A stretch of 13,817 nt of DNA. Source: CAG-791 sp963658405 (GTDB taxonomy: Bacteria > Bacillota > Clostridia > Lachnospirales > Lachnospiraceae). Positions 1 through 6,164 of this stretch are shown in pieces (the first letter of the stretch is position 1; every line of letters begins with the position of its first letter). The notes beneath the pieces are model-generated. The model worked only from the letters and a program-made list of their open reading frames with translations, was not told the DNA's origin and ran no database searches. A program made the translations under genes and the position numbers. The DNA lies in assembly GCA_963658405.1 (NCBI GenBank), contig CAVKQI010000066.1, positions 1 through 13,817 on the forward strand, read 5' to 3'.

Positions 1-51
1 AGCAACCGGCTCATAACCGGTCGGTCCTGGGTTCGAGTCCCCGAAGGTCCA
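1..51 (+). tRNA. tRNA with CAT anticodon (elongator Met or Ile2), 3' part only
   Basis: The 5' end lies outside the window. Visible are the anticodon stem-loop (loop CTCATAA, anticodon CAT), the T-loop TTCGAGT, the acceptor strand AAGGTCC and discriminator A at position 51. The T stem carries one T-C mismatch. No CCA is encoded after A51, so CCA would be added after transcription. The acceptor strand does not look like that of an initiator tRNA. CAT also occurs in the isoleucine tRNA whose C34 is modified to lysidine, and the missing 5' half prevents me from separating that from elongator methionine tRNA. Confidence 0.85.
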
Positions 52-73
52 TTGTGGAAGACCAGTTCCATAT

Positions 74-159
74 GCCGGCATGGCGGAATTGGCAGACGCG
101 CAGGACTTAAAATCCTGTTCGAGTTAAATCGAGTGCCGGTTCGACCCCGGCTGCCGGCA
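74..159 (+). tRNA. tRNA-Leu (TAA anticodon)
   Basis: This is an 86-nt class II tRNA. The acceptor strands GCCGGCA (74-80) and TGCCGGC (152-158) pair fully, with discriminator A159 and no encoded CCA. The anticodon loop CTTAAAA gives anticodon TAA. A long variable arm (about 117-134) and T-loop TTCGACC follow. It lies 22 nt after the upstream tRNA and is probably co-transcribed with it. A strong terminator begins 4 nt downstream. Confidence 0.95.
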
Positions 160-162
160 GTA

Positions 163-191
163 AAGCCTCATGCGAAAGCATGAGGCTTTTT
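163..191 (+). terminator. Intrinsic terminator of the tRNA-Leu transcript
   Basis: There is a perfect 11-bp stem (163-173 with 178-188), a GAAA tetraloop, and a T run from 187 to 191. It starts right after tRNA-Leu, so it ends the plus-strand tRNA transcript. Confidence 0.9.
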
Positions 192-222
192 GCGTATCGT
201 GCGCCGCCGGGCGTCGATAACA

Positions 223-257
223 AAAAAGCTCTGAAATCAAAGATTTCAGAGCTTTTT
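223..257. terminator. Bidirectional terminator between convergent tRNA units
   Basis: A perfect 16-bp inverted repeat (223-238 with 242-257) has a 3-nt AAA loop, with an A run on the left and a T run on the right. It therefore gives a hairpin plus U tract on both strands. On the minus strand it lies immediately downstream of tRNA-Gly; on the plus strand it backs up the tRNA-Leu terminator. Confidence 0.85.
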
Positions 258-262
258 ATAAG

Positions 263-335
263 AGCGACAGACGAGGCTCGAACTCGCGGTCTCCACCTTG
301 GCAAGGTGGCGCTTTACCAACTAAGCTACTATCGC
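263..335 (-). tRNA. tRNA-Gly (GCC anticodon)
   Basis: On the minus strand this is a 73-nt tRNA. The acceptor strands GCGATAG and CTGTCGC pair with one G-T wobble, and the discriminator is T. The anticodon loop TTGCCAA gives GCC, and the T-loop is TTCGAGC. No CCA is encoded. It is convergent with tRNA-Leu. Confidence 0.94.
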
Positions 336-379
336 ATTTATGTACTTGCCGCTTGCTGTATTTCTCAAGCGCAAGACAT

Positions 380-408
380 ATTTTGCCATAACCTTCCGTT
401 CCTGTCAA
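380..408 (-). promoter_or_regulatory. Probable promoter of tRNA-Gly
   Basis: The minus strand has a perfect -35 TTGACA (403-408), a 17-nt spacer, and a -10-like CAAAAT (380-385). Transcription would start about 35-40 nt before the tRNA 5' end at 335. The -35 is convincing; the -10 matches only four of six consensus bases. Confidence 0.55.
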
Positions 409-476
409 CACTTAAAATTAAATTTTTGCGGGGAATATTTCCTGCTATCTGTATATGACCGATCGTTTTAACGGTT

Positions 477-505
477 TTGTGAAAAAGAAAAAACAATGAT
501 ATAAT
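477..505 (+). promoter_or_regulatory. Promoter of the acyltransferase-domain gene
   Basis: TTGTGA (477-482), a 17-nt spacer and a perfect TATAAT (500-505) predict a start near 512. The start would fall inside the left arm of the hairpin at 507-541. The gene-free stretch 336-679 holds this promoter, the divergent tRNA-Gly promoter, that hairpin, and a small 6-bp hairpin at 613-630. I see no supported reading frame in it. Confidence 0.8.
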
Positions 506-506
506 G

Positions 507-541
507 AAAGCCGGCTGCCGCATAGAAGGCAGTCGGCTTTT
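507..541 (+). terminator. Terminator-like hairpin at the transcript start
   Basis: A 13-bp stem (507-519 with 528-540, one G-T wobble) with an 8-nt loop ends in four T. It begins 2 nt after the -10 box at 500-505, so most of the stem would form the first 30 nt of the mRNA. It may be a weak attenuator, a 5' stabilising hairpin, or a terminator for upstream readthrough. Confidence 0.65.
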
Positions 542-679
542 GCGTCCTCTTTTGCAGCGACACATCGCGGGACAAAAGAAAAGGCAAAAGCAAAATGACG
601 ATGGATAATTTACGCAGATCCGTCTCTGCGAAATCTTCATTACAGAGTCCGCATGGAACGGCGGTATGGCAGGACAACA

Positions 680-1561
680 ATGTTAAAAAATTTACTGGAA
701 GAGATAGACATGCCCCGGGAGGCTGCAACGCAGATCCTGGAGCTGGATAGAGAGATCCCTTATGAAACGCTGACAGAGGCCGTGGAGGCACTGTATGCAC
801 CGGGCAGCCGGGAAAAGGGACTGGACAGACTGAAGGAGCAGCTCGGTGAGGATCCCCGGGGGATTCGGATGCTGACGGTGATGCTGCACTGCGCAGATAC
901 CCGAACGCGCAGCAGATATGAGGAAAAGAGGATAGATGCACAGATCTACGTGCAGACGATGTGCTGCTTTTCCAGATTCCTGAGGGAATATGGTGATGCA
1001 GAGAAAGCGGTGGGATTTGACAGGGAATTCTGGACACCCAGACAGCTCTCTCTTTGCCTTTTCCGGATCGGCACGCTGGAATATGAGCTTCTGGAGCGCG
1101 AAGGAGAGAAGGTGATCGACATCCATATCCCGTCGGATGCACAGCTGACGCCGGAAGCATTGCGCGCATCTTACAGAGAAGCGAGGGTTTTTCTGGCACA
1201 GTTTTATACAGAGTGGGCAGGGACGCCTATGGAATGTGATTCCTGGCTGCTTTCCCCGGCCTTGTCAGAGCTCCTGGGGCCGGATTCCCGGATCCTTTTA
1301 TTTCAGCAGGCTTTTGCAGTCACAAAGACAGATCCGGAGGCGGCGGATTATCTGGAATGGGTCTATCATTATTCTCCCGGACAGGCAGAAGATATTCTGG
1401 CTGGGTGTAAAGATGGGATCGTGACCGGAGAAGTCATTTCTTCTCTGCCGGTGCAGACCTCTTTGCAGCGGCGGATGAAGGAATACCTGGCGCGGGGCGG
1501 CAAAGTAGGCACAGCCCGGGGCATCCTGGAAAAGCCATGGGAGCAGAGAGAAGAACGATAA
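680..1561 (+). CDS. GNAT-like acyltransferase-domain protein
   Basis: This 293-residue cytoplasmic protein has no signal peptide or membrane segment. It resembles the two-part acyltransferase-domain family annotated in many Clostridia: an N-terminal helical domain (about 1-125) and a GNAT-like C-terminal domain (about 126-285). Family-like stretches are HIPSDAQLTPEALRASYREA (149-168), DSWLLSPALSELLGPDSR (187-204) and a C-terminal LPVQTSLQRR block (256-265). The substrate and acyl donor are unknown, and no catalytic residue can be assigned. I chose ATG 680 because AGGA lies 5 nt upstream; the in-frame ATG at 653 adds nine residues but has no ribosome binding site. It has its own promoter and lies 138 bp before the fucose gene, with no clear terminator between, so co-transcription is possible. 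The family call is from recalled sequence pattern. Confidence 0.75.
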   Translation: MLKNLLEEIDMPREAATQILELDREIPYETLTEAVEALYAPGSREKGLDRLKEQLGEDPRGIRMLTVMLHCADTRTRSRYEEKRIDAQIYVQTMCCFSRFLREYGDAEKAVGFDREFWTPRQLSLCLFRIGTLEYELLEREGEKVIDIHIPSDAQLTPEALRASYREARVFLAQFYTEWAGTPMECDSWLLSPALSELLGPDSRILLFQQAFAVTKTDPEAADYLEWVYHYSPGQAEDILAGCKDGIVTGEVISSLPVQTSLQRRMKEYLARGGKVGTARGILEKPWEQREER

Positions 1562-1622
1562 GCGTGGAAGATACGAAACAAAGAGAAAAACGATAAGCGC
1601 GGAATCTGCGAAACAGAGAGAC
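1554..1622 (+). repeat. Imperfect 35-bp tandem duplication over the stop codon
   Basis: Two 34-nt copies (1554-1587 and 1589-1622) agree at 28 positions by eye. Both contain AACGATAAGCG and CGAAACA. Copy 1 contains the TAA stop of the acyltransferase gene, and copy 2 lies wholly in the spacer. It looks like a short slippage duplication, since decayed. Confidence 0.6.
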
Positions 1623-1653
1623 AGAGGATATAACAGAGTTAACGGCCCGCCAA

Positions 1654-1690
1654 CGAAAGGCAGAGGGCTTTCGCCTGTGAAAACGAAAGG
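1654..1690 (+). promoter_or_regulatory. Possible ribosome-binding-site switch in the fkp leader
   Basis: CTTTCG (1668-1673) can pair with CGAAAG at 1654-1659 (8-nt loop) or with an identical CGAAAG at 1684-1689 (10-nt loop). The second copy overlaps the presumed ribosome binding site AAAGGA of the next gene. The two hairpins exclude each other. This is seen in sequence only, and the stems are short. Confidence 0.35.
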
Positions 1691-1699
1691 ATTTTAGTT

Positions 1700-4600
1700 A
1701 TGAATAATATGACCTCCTTATTCCTTGCACAGTCCTATCAGGATGCCTGGGATGACCACATCCGGTCTAAAAACAGAGAGCGATTCGCCAGATGGGATTA
1801 TGTGATCCTGACAGCCTCCGATGAAAATCAGGCCAGAGGCTTCCGGCTGCAGTTGGAGGAGCGGATGGCGGCAGGAGAGCTGGACGAGAGGACCCATTTT
1901 GCCGTGCTGCCGGATCCGGCAGGAGAGAGAGTGGGCTCCGGCGGCGCTACCTTGAATGTGCTTTCCTATATCGCGCAGAGAGAAAAGAAGGCGGATTTTA
2001 AGGGAAGACGGATCCTGGTGATCCACTCCGGCGGCGATTCCAAGCGGGTCCCGCAGTACTCTGCGCTGGGCAAGCTCTTTTCACCGGTGCCAAGGATCCT
2101 TCCTTCCGGAAGACCTTCCACCCTTTTTGATGAGTTCATGATCGGCATGAGTGGTGTGCCCAGCCGGATCCAGGAGGGTATGCTGGTGCTCTCCGGGGAT
2201 GTGCTGCTGCTCTTTAATGCTCTGCAGATCGATTTTTCCGGAGAGGGCGCTGCCGCGATCTCCTTTAAGAAGGAAGTGGAGACAGGCAAGAACCACGGCG
2301 TATTCCTGAGGGGAGAGGACGGCTGCGTATCCTGCTTCCTCCACAAGCAGACCGTGGAGACTCTGACAGAGCGGGGTGCGGTCAATGAGCACGGCAAGGT
2401 GGATATTGATACCGGCGCGGTACTCTTTTCCTCCGCCATGCTGGCCTCACTCTACAGTCTGATCAGCACAGACGGAGAGCCGGATGCACAGAAATTTGCA
2501 GAATATGTAAACAGCAGGGCGAGACTTTCCTTTTACGGAGACTTCCTCTATCCCCTGGCGGCAGAGTCCACCCTGGAGCAGTTCTATCAGGAAAAGCCGG
2601 AGGGGAGCTTCTGCCAGGAGCTCCATGACTGCAGGACAAAGGTCTGGGAAGTGCTGCGTCCCTACCGCATGAAGCTGCTTCGCTTATCCCCGGCAGAGTT
2701 CATTCACTTCGGCACCACCAGGGAGATCATGAAGCTGATGAACGAGCAGATCCGGGACTATCAGAGTCTTGGCTGGACCAGACAGGTGGCGGGCTCTGCC
2801 GTCAGCGAGGACGCGGCCCTTTACAACAGTGTGGTCTCCGCGCAGGCCAGCGTGGGAAAAGGCTGCTATTTCGAGGACAGCGACGTGCGCGGCGGGTCGG
2901 TGATCGGCGATGAGGTGCTTCTTTCCTATGTCACCATCGAGGGACAGACGATTCCTGCCCATGTGGTACTGCACGGCCTGAAGCAGGAGGACGGCCGTTT
3001 TGTGGTCAGAATCTACGATATCCTGGATAATCCCAAGGAAAAGCTGGAAGAGGAAGGGCGCTTTCTCGGCGTGCCCATGGCGGATTTCCTGCAGGCCTAC
3101 GGCCTGGATGCTGCTGTGCTGTGGCCTGATCAGGAGCATTACCTGTGGTTTGCCGATCTGTATGTGCCCAGGGAAAATGTGAAGGAGGCCGTAGACGAGG
3201 CACTGAAGCTCTATCGCCTGGTAAGATATGTGCCGGTGCTGCTGGGAAAAGCTGAGAAATCGCAGGCAGAAGAGGAATACGATTATCAGAAGGATCTGGA
3301 GAACTGGCTGTCGGCCAAGCGGGAGAGCCTCTGCGACGGATTCCACCGGTGTGATCCGGAGGCGGTATTGGAATGGAACAGCCGCCTGCGCAGGATCGTG
3401 CAGATGGACAGCCTGACCAAGCTGATCCGGGCAGGCGGCACGGTGGAGCAGGCCATCGATATGATGCAGGGAGAGATCCCGGACGCCTTCCAGCGCGACT
3501 GGATGGAGAAAAAGGCACAGAAAGCTTCCTTCTCGGAAAAGATGCGGATCTATTATTATATGGGACGGATCATCGGCGGCGCAGAGGGTGAAAAATACCT
3601 CGATCAGTGCTTTGAGACGATCCGCAGCTCTATTCTGGAGGAGACCCTGCACGGCCTCACCTACCGGGAAAATCTGCACATCGCCCACGAGGAAACGCAG
3701 AATCTCCTTCCTCTTCGTGTGAACTGGGGCGGCGGCTGGAGCGATACGCCTCCTTACTGCAATGAGAACGGCGGCACGGTCTTGAATGCGGCCCTTAAAT
3801 TAAACGGCGAGCTGCCGGTATGCGTGACGGTGCGAAAACTGCCGGAATACAAGGTGGTCTTTGACAGCCGGGATATGGATACCCACGGAGAATTCACAGA
3901 CCTTAAAAAGCTGCAGGACTGCTCCAATCCCTATGATCCCTTTGCCCTGCAGAAGGCAGCACTGGTGGCCTGCGGCATCATTCCTGCGGCGGGTAAACCC
4001 CTGGGACAGGAAAAGAATCTGACACAGATCCTGGAGCGCATGGGCGGTGGTATCTTCCTCTCCACAGAGGTGACCGGTGTGCCAAAGGGCAGCGGTCTTG
4101 GCACCAGCAGTATTCTGGCCGGTGCCTGCGTGAAGACTTTGTTTGACTTCTTCGGTCTGGAGTATACGGAGAGCGAACTCTATGATCACGTGCTGTGCAT
4201 GGAACAGATCATGAGTACCGGCGGCGGCTGGCAGGATCAAGTAGGCGGCCTCACCCCGGGTATTAAGTATATTACGGCAAGACCCGGACTCCATCAGGTG
4301 CTGAAGGTAGAGCACATCACCCTGGCACCGGAGACGCTGCAGGAGCTGAACGACCGGTTCGTGCTGATCTATACCGGACAGCGCCGTCTGGCCCGGAACC
4401 TGCTGCGTGACGTGGTGGGCAGATATATCGGCGCCAATCCCGACGCGGTCTATGTGCTGGAGGAGATCCAGAAGATGTCCGCGCTGATGCGCTTTGAACT
4501 GGAGCGGGGCAATGTGGACGGCTTTACGACACTGCTGAATAAGCACTGGGAGCTCTCCAAAAAGCTGGATCAGGGCAGCACCAATACCTGCATCGATCAG

Positions 4601-4774
4601 ATCTTTATGACCATCGACGATCTGCTGGACGGCAGGATGATCTCCGGCGCAGGCGGCGGCGGCTTCCTGCAGGGCATGCTGAAAAAGGGCGTCACCAGGC
4701 AGCAGGTGCGGGAGCGCCTGCATCATGTGTTCCAGGACAGCGGCGTGGATGTCTGGGACTGCGAGCTGATCTAG
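1700..4774 (+). CDS. fkp: Bifunctional fucokinase / L-fucose-1-phosphate guanylyltransferase
   Basis: This 1024-residue protein should phosphorylate L-fucose at C1 with ATP, then transfer GMP from GTP to give GDP-L-fucose (the salvage route). The N-terminal nucleotidyltransferase part shows GSGGATLNVL (79-88) and HSGGDSKRVPQ (109-119). A linker of repeated-hexapeptide character follows around 370-430. The C-terminal GHMP kinase shows RVNWGGGWSDTPPY (673-686), the ATP-binding loop GVPKGSGLGTSS (793-804) and ISGAGGGG (981-988). All three GHMP motifs look intact. The protein is longer than Bacteroides Fkp (about 950 residues) and close to the plant enzyme length. ATG 1700 has AAAGGA upstream. 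No transporter or fucosyltransferase lies beside it; a membrane glycosyltransferase is encoded 7 kb downstream. A related sugar such as D-arabinose could be an alternative substrate. Confidence 0.85.
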   Translation: MNNMTSLFLAQSYQDAWDDHIRSKNRERFARWDYVILTASDENQARGFRLQLEERMAAGELDERTHFAVLPDPAGERVGSGGATLNVLSYIAQREKKADFKGRRILVIHSGGDSKRVPQYSALGKLFSPVPRILPSGRPSTLFDEFMIGMSGVPSRIQEGMLVLSGDVLLLFNALQIDFSGEGAAAISFKKEVETGKNHGVFLRGEDGCVSCFLHKQTVETLTERGAVNEHGKVDIDTGAVLFSSAMLASLYSLISTDGEPDAQKFAEYVNSRARLSFYGDFLYPLAAESTLEQFYQEKPEGSFCQELHDCRTKVWEVLRPYRMKLLRLSPAEFIHFGTTREIMKLMNEQIRDYQSLGWTRQVAGSAVSEDAALYNSVVSAQASVGKGCYFEDSDVRGGSVIGDEVLLSYVTIEGQTIPAHVVLHGLKQEDGRFVVRIYDILDNPKEKLEEEGRFLGVPMADFLQAYGLDAAVLWPDQEHYLWFADLYVPRENVKEAVDEALKLYRLVRYVPVLLGKAEKSQAEEEYDYQKDLENWLSAKRESLCDGFHRCDPEAVLEWNSRLRRIVQMDSLTKLIRAGGTVEQAIDMMQGEIPDAFQRDWMEKKAQKASFSEKMRIYYYMGRIIGGAEGEKYLDQCFETIRSSILEETLHGLTYRENLHIAHEETQNLLPLRVNWGGGWSDTPPYCNENGGTVLNAALKLNGELPVCVTVRKLPEYKVVFDSRDMDTHGEFTDLKKLQDCSNPYDPFALQKAALVACGIIPAAGKPLGQEKNLTQILERMGGGIFLSTEVTGVPKGSGLGTSSILAGACVKTLFDFFGLEYTESELYDHVLCMEQIMSTGGGWQDQVGGLTPGIKYITARPGLHQVLKVEHITLAPETLQELNDRFVLIYTGQRRLARNLLRDVVGRYIGANPDAVYVLEEIQKMSALMRFELERGNVDGFTTLLNKHWELSKKLDQGSTNTCIDQIFMTIDDLLDGRMISGAGGGGFLQGMLKKGVTRQQVRERLHHVFQDSGVDVWDCELI

Positions 4775-4805
4775 CACAGGGAAGCCATTTGCAGGAAAAT
4801 CAGCC

Positions 4806-4911
4806 GGACGCCGCCCATGGGGCGGGTCCTGTCGGCGATGTCCGCTTGGGGACGCCTTGCGGCTCAGGGGCTCGTGCCGGACATCATCCGTCAGCCGCCC
4901 ATGGGCGGCTG
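4806..4911 (+). repeat. GC-rich cluster of inverted repeats between fkp and ptb
   Basis: Three nested or adjacent foldbacks are visible. GGAC...GTCC encloses CCGCCC/GGGCGG near 4806-4830. GATGTCCG (starting about 4838) pairs with CGGACATC (about 4878-4885). A perfect 20-bp palindrome lies at 4892-4911. The core CCGCCCATGGG occurs in both the first hairpin and the palindrome. No T run follows, so this is not a standard terminator. It lies upstream of the ptb promoter, so it belongs to the 3' region of the fkp transcript or to an independent element. Confidence 0.6.
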
Positions 4912-4957
4912 GGTTGTGAGGCAGGAGGTGAATTGCGCTTTGAAAAGGCGCAGTTCG

Positions 4958-4986
4958 TTGTCATTCCGGGGCAGTTGTGCTATAGT
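4958..4986 (+). promoter_or_regulatory. Promoter of ptb-buk
   Basis: TTGTCA (4958-4963), a 17-nt spacer and TATAGT (4981-4986) form a near-consensus vegetative promoter with a start near 4993. The resulting leader is about 74 nt. In it GTCGAAA and TTTCGGC can pair. Confidence 0.8.
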
Positions 4987-5066
4987 TTTACATGGTATGG
5001 TCGAAATTACAGGGGAGTTACATCTTTTCGGCTAAAGAAAAACGGGCAGTAGGAGGAAAAGGTAAG

Positions 5067-5993
5067 ATGAGTGAAACATTTGACGACATTCTCGCACAGG
5101 TGAGCAAGTGCTCCAAGAAGAAGCTGGCAGTGGCAGCGGCAGCAGACGAACCTGTACTGGAAGCGGTAGCAGAGGCACAGCAGAGAGATATTGCGGATCC
5201 CATCCTGGTGGGTGATGAGAATAAGATCAGAGACATTGCAAGAGGACTGGGCATCGATCTTTCCAAGATGGAGATCATCGATGAGAAGGATGATGAGCAG
5301 GCTGCTCTGAAGGCAGTTTCCCTGGTACATGACGGCAAGGCAGATATGTACATGAAGGGTAAGCTCTCTTCCAAGACCTTCCTTCGCAGCGTCCTCAATA
5401 AGGAAGTAGGTCTTCGCACCGGCAAGACCCTTTCTCATGTCTGTGTATTCGAAATCGAGGGCATCAAGAGACTGCTGTTCTTAACCGACGTCGCTTTCAT
5501 GCCTTATCCTACACTGGAAGATAAAGAGACCATCATCAACTATACCGTAGAAGTGGCAAAGGCCTGCGGCGTGGAGATGCCCAAGGTAGCACCGCTTGCC
5601 GCTGTAGAAGTAGTCAATGAAAAGATGCCTGTCACCGTAGAGGCAGCGCAGCTGACCAAGTGGAACGAGGAAGGCCGCATCAAGGACTGCATCGTGGACG
5701 GTCCTCTTTCCATGGATCTGGCGATCGATCCCACCGCTGCACAGCACAAGGACGGCGCTGACAAGAGAAAGATCGTAGGCAATGCCGACATCCTTCTTTT
5801 CCCGGATATTCACGCAGGCAACCTGGTCTACAAGACCATCGTGCGTCTTTCCAACTTCAAGAACGGCTGCATCCTGACAGGTACCAAGGCACCGGTTATC
5901 CTGACCTCCCGTTCCGACAGCTTCGAGACCAAGATCAATTCTATCGCACTGGCTGCCGTAGTAGCAGAGCACTTACAGAAGCAGAGTAAATAA
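5067..5993 (+). CDS. ptb: Phosphate butyryltransferase
   Basis: This 308-residue cytoplasmic enzyme converts butyryl-CoA and phosphate to butyryl-phosphate and CoA. It resembles clostridial Ptb closely, as recalled: KKLAVAAAADEPVLEAV near the N terminus, TFLRSVLNKEVGLRTGKT (104-121), LFLTDVAF (137-144), and the end block VILTSRSDSFETKINSIALA. The length matches Ptb (about 300) better than phosphate acetyltransferase (about 330), and the next gene is a butyrate kinase. I chose ATG 5067 because AGGAGG lies at 5051-5056; the longer frame from 4992 would start at or before the predicted transcription start. It is transcribed from the 4958-4986 promoter with buk, 171 bp downstream. Activity on other short-chain acyl-CoAs is possible. 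Confidence 0.93.
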   Translation: MSETFDDILAQVSKCSKKKLAVAAAADEPVLEAVAEAQQRDIADPILVGDENKIRDIARGLGIDLSKMEIIDEKDDEQAALKAVSLVHDGKADMYMKGKLSSKTFLRSVLNKEVGLRTGKTLSHVCVFEIEGIKRLLFLTDVAFMPYPTLEDKETIINYTVEVAKACGVEMPKVAPLAAVEVVNEKMPVTVEAAQLTKWNEEGRIKDCIVDGPLSMDLAIDPTAAQHKDGADKRKIVGNADILLFPDIHAGNLVYKTIVRLSNFKNGCILTGTKAPVILTSRSDSFETKINSIALAAVVAEHLQKQSK

Positions 5994-5994
5994 T

Positions 5995-6021
5995 GCCGCA
6001 GTAAACTGCAGCAGAAAGAGG
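5995..6021 (+). repeat. Hairpin B, first copy, after ptb
   Basis: A 7-bp stem (one C-A mismatch) with loop TAAA is followed by CAGAAAGAGG. It matches 6133-6159 at 23 of 27 positions, at an offset of 138 bp. One stem pair changes from A-T here to T-A there, keeping the pairing. Confidence 0.6.
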
Positions 6022-6024
6022 GAA

Positions 6025-6060
6025 AGCCATATGAAATGCTCGATAGCATTTCATATGGCT
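6025..6060. repeat. Perfect 16-bp inverted repeat in the ptb-buk spacer
   Basis: The arms 6025-6040 and 6045-6060 are perfect complements around a CGAT loop. No T run follows on either side, so it is unlikely to be an efficient terminator. It may be an RNA-processing or mRNA-stabilising stem between the two genes, or part of a mobile repeat. Confidence 0.8.
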
Positions 6061-6071
6061 GCATGGATGCC

Positions 6072-6151
6072 GCAGGCGTCATCCATGAGGGATCGCATCG
6101 GAGAATCCGCCTTCGCGAATTCTCCTCACGCAGCCGTTGTAAACAGCGGCA
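6072..6151 (+). repeat. Two-hairpin interspersed element, copy 1 (buk leader)
   Basis: It begins with GCAGGCGTCAT, then a hairpin A with 11-bp stem (6100-6110 with 6115-6125, one mismatch, loop CTTC), then TCCTCACGC, then hairpin B (6133-6150). The same order and wording occur at 11559-11636. A separate 8-bp stem CATGGATG/CATCCATG (6062-6087) overlaps its left end. It ends 14 nt before the buk start. Confidence 0.75.
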
Positions 6152-6164
6152 GAAAGAGGATAAA

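Noticed and set aside
336..679. T-box, other known riboswitch, or small RNA before the acyltransferase gene
   Set aside because: There is no T-box sequence or conserved aptamer that I can recognise; only a promoter and a simple T-tailed hairpin.
1605..1634. Separate fkp promoter with TATAAC at 1629-1634
   Set aside because: No acceptable -35 lies 16-18 nt upstream.
4789..5052. Small frames of 72-87 codons in the fkp-ptb spacer
   Set aside because: No convincing ribosome binding site, composition set by GC-rich palindromes, and overlap with the ptb promoter.
4992..5066. N-terminal extension of ptb from ATG 4992
   Set aside because: The predicted transcription start is near 4993, and AGGAGG at 5051-5056 points to ATG 5067, which gives the usual Ptb N terminus.
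6036..6164. N-terminal extension of buk from ATG 6036
   Set aside because: These codons lie in hairpin repeats; ATG 6165 has a ribosome binding site and begins the standard kinase sequence MIKSLIINPGSTSTK.
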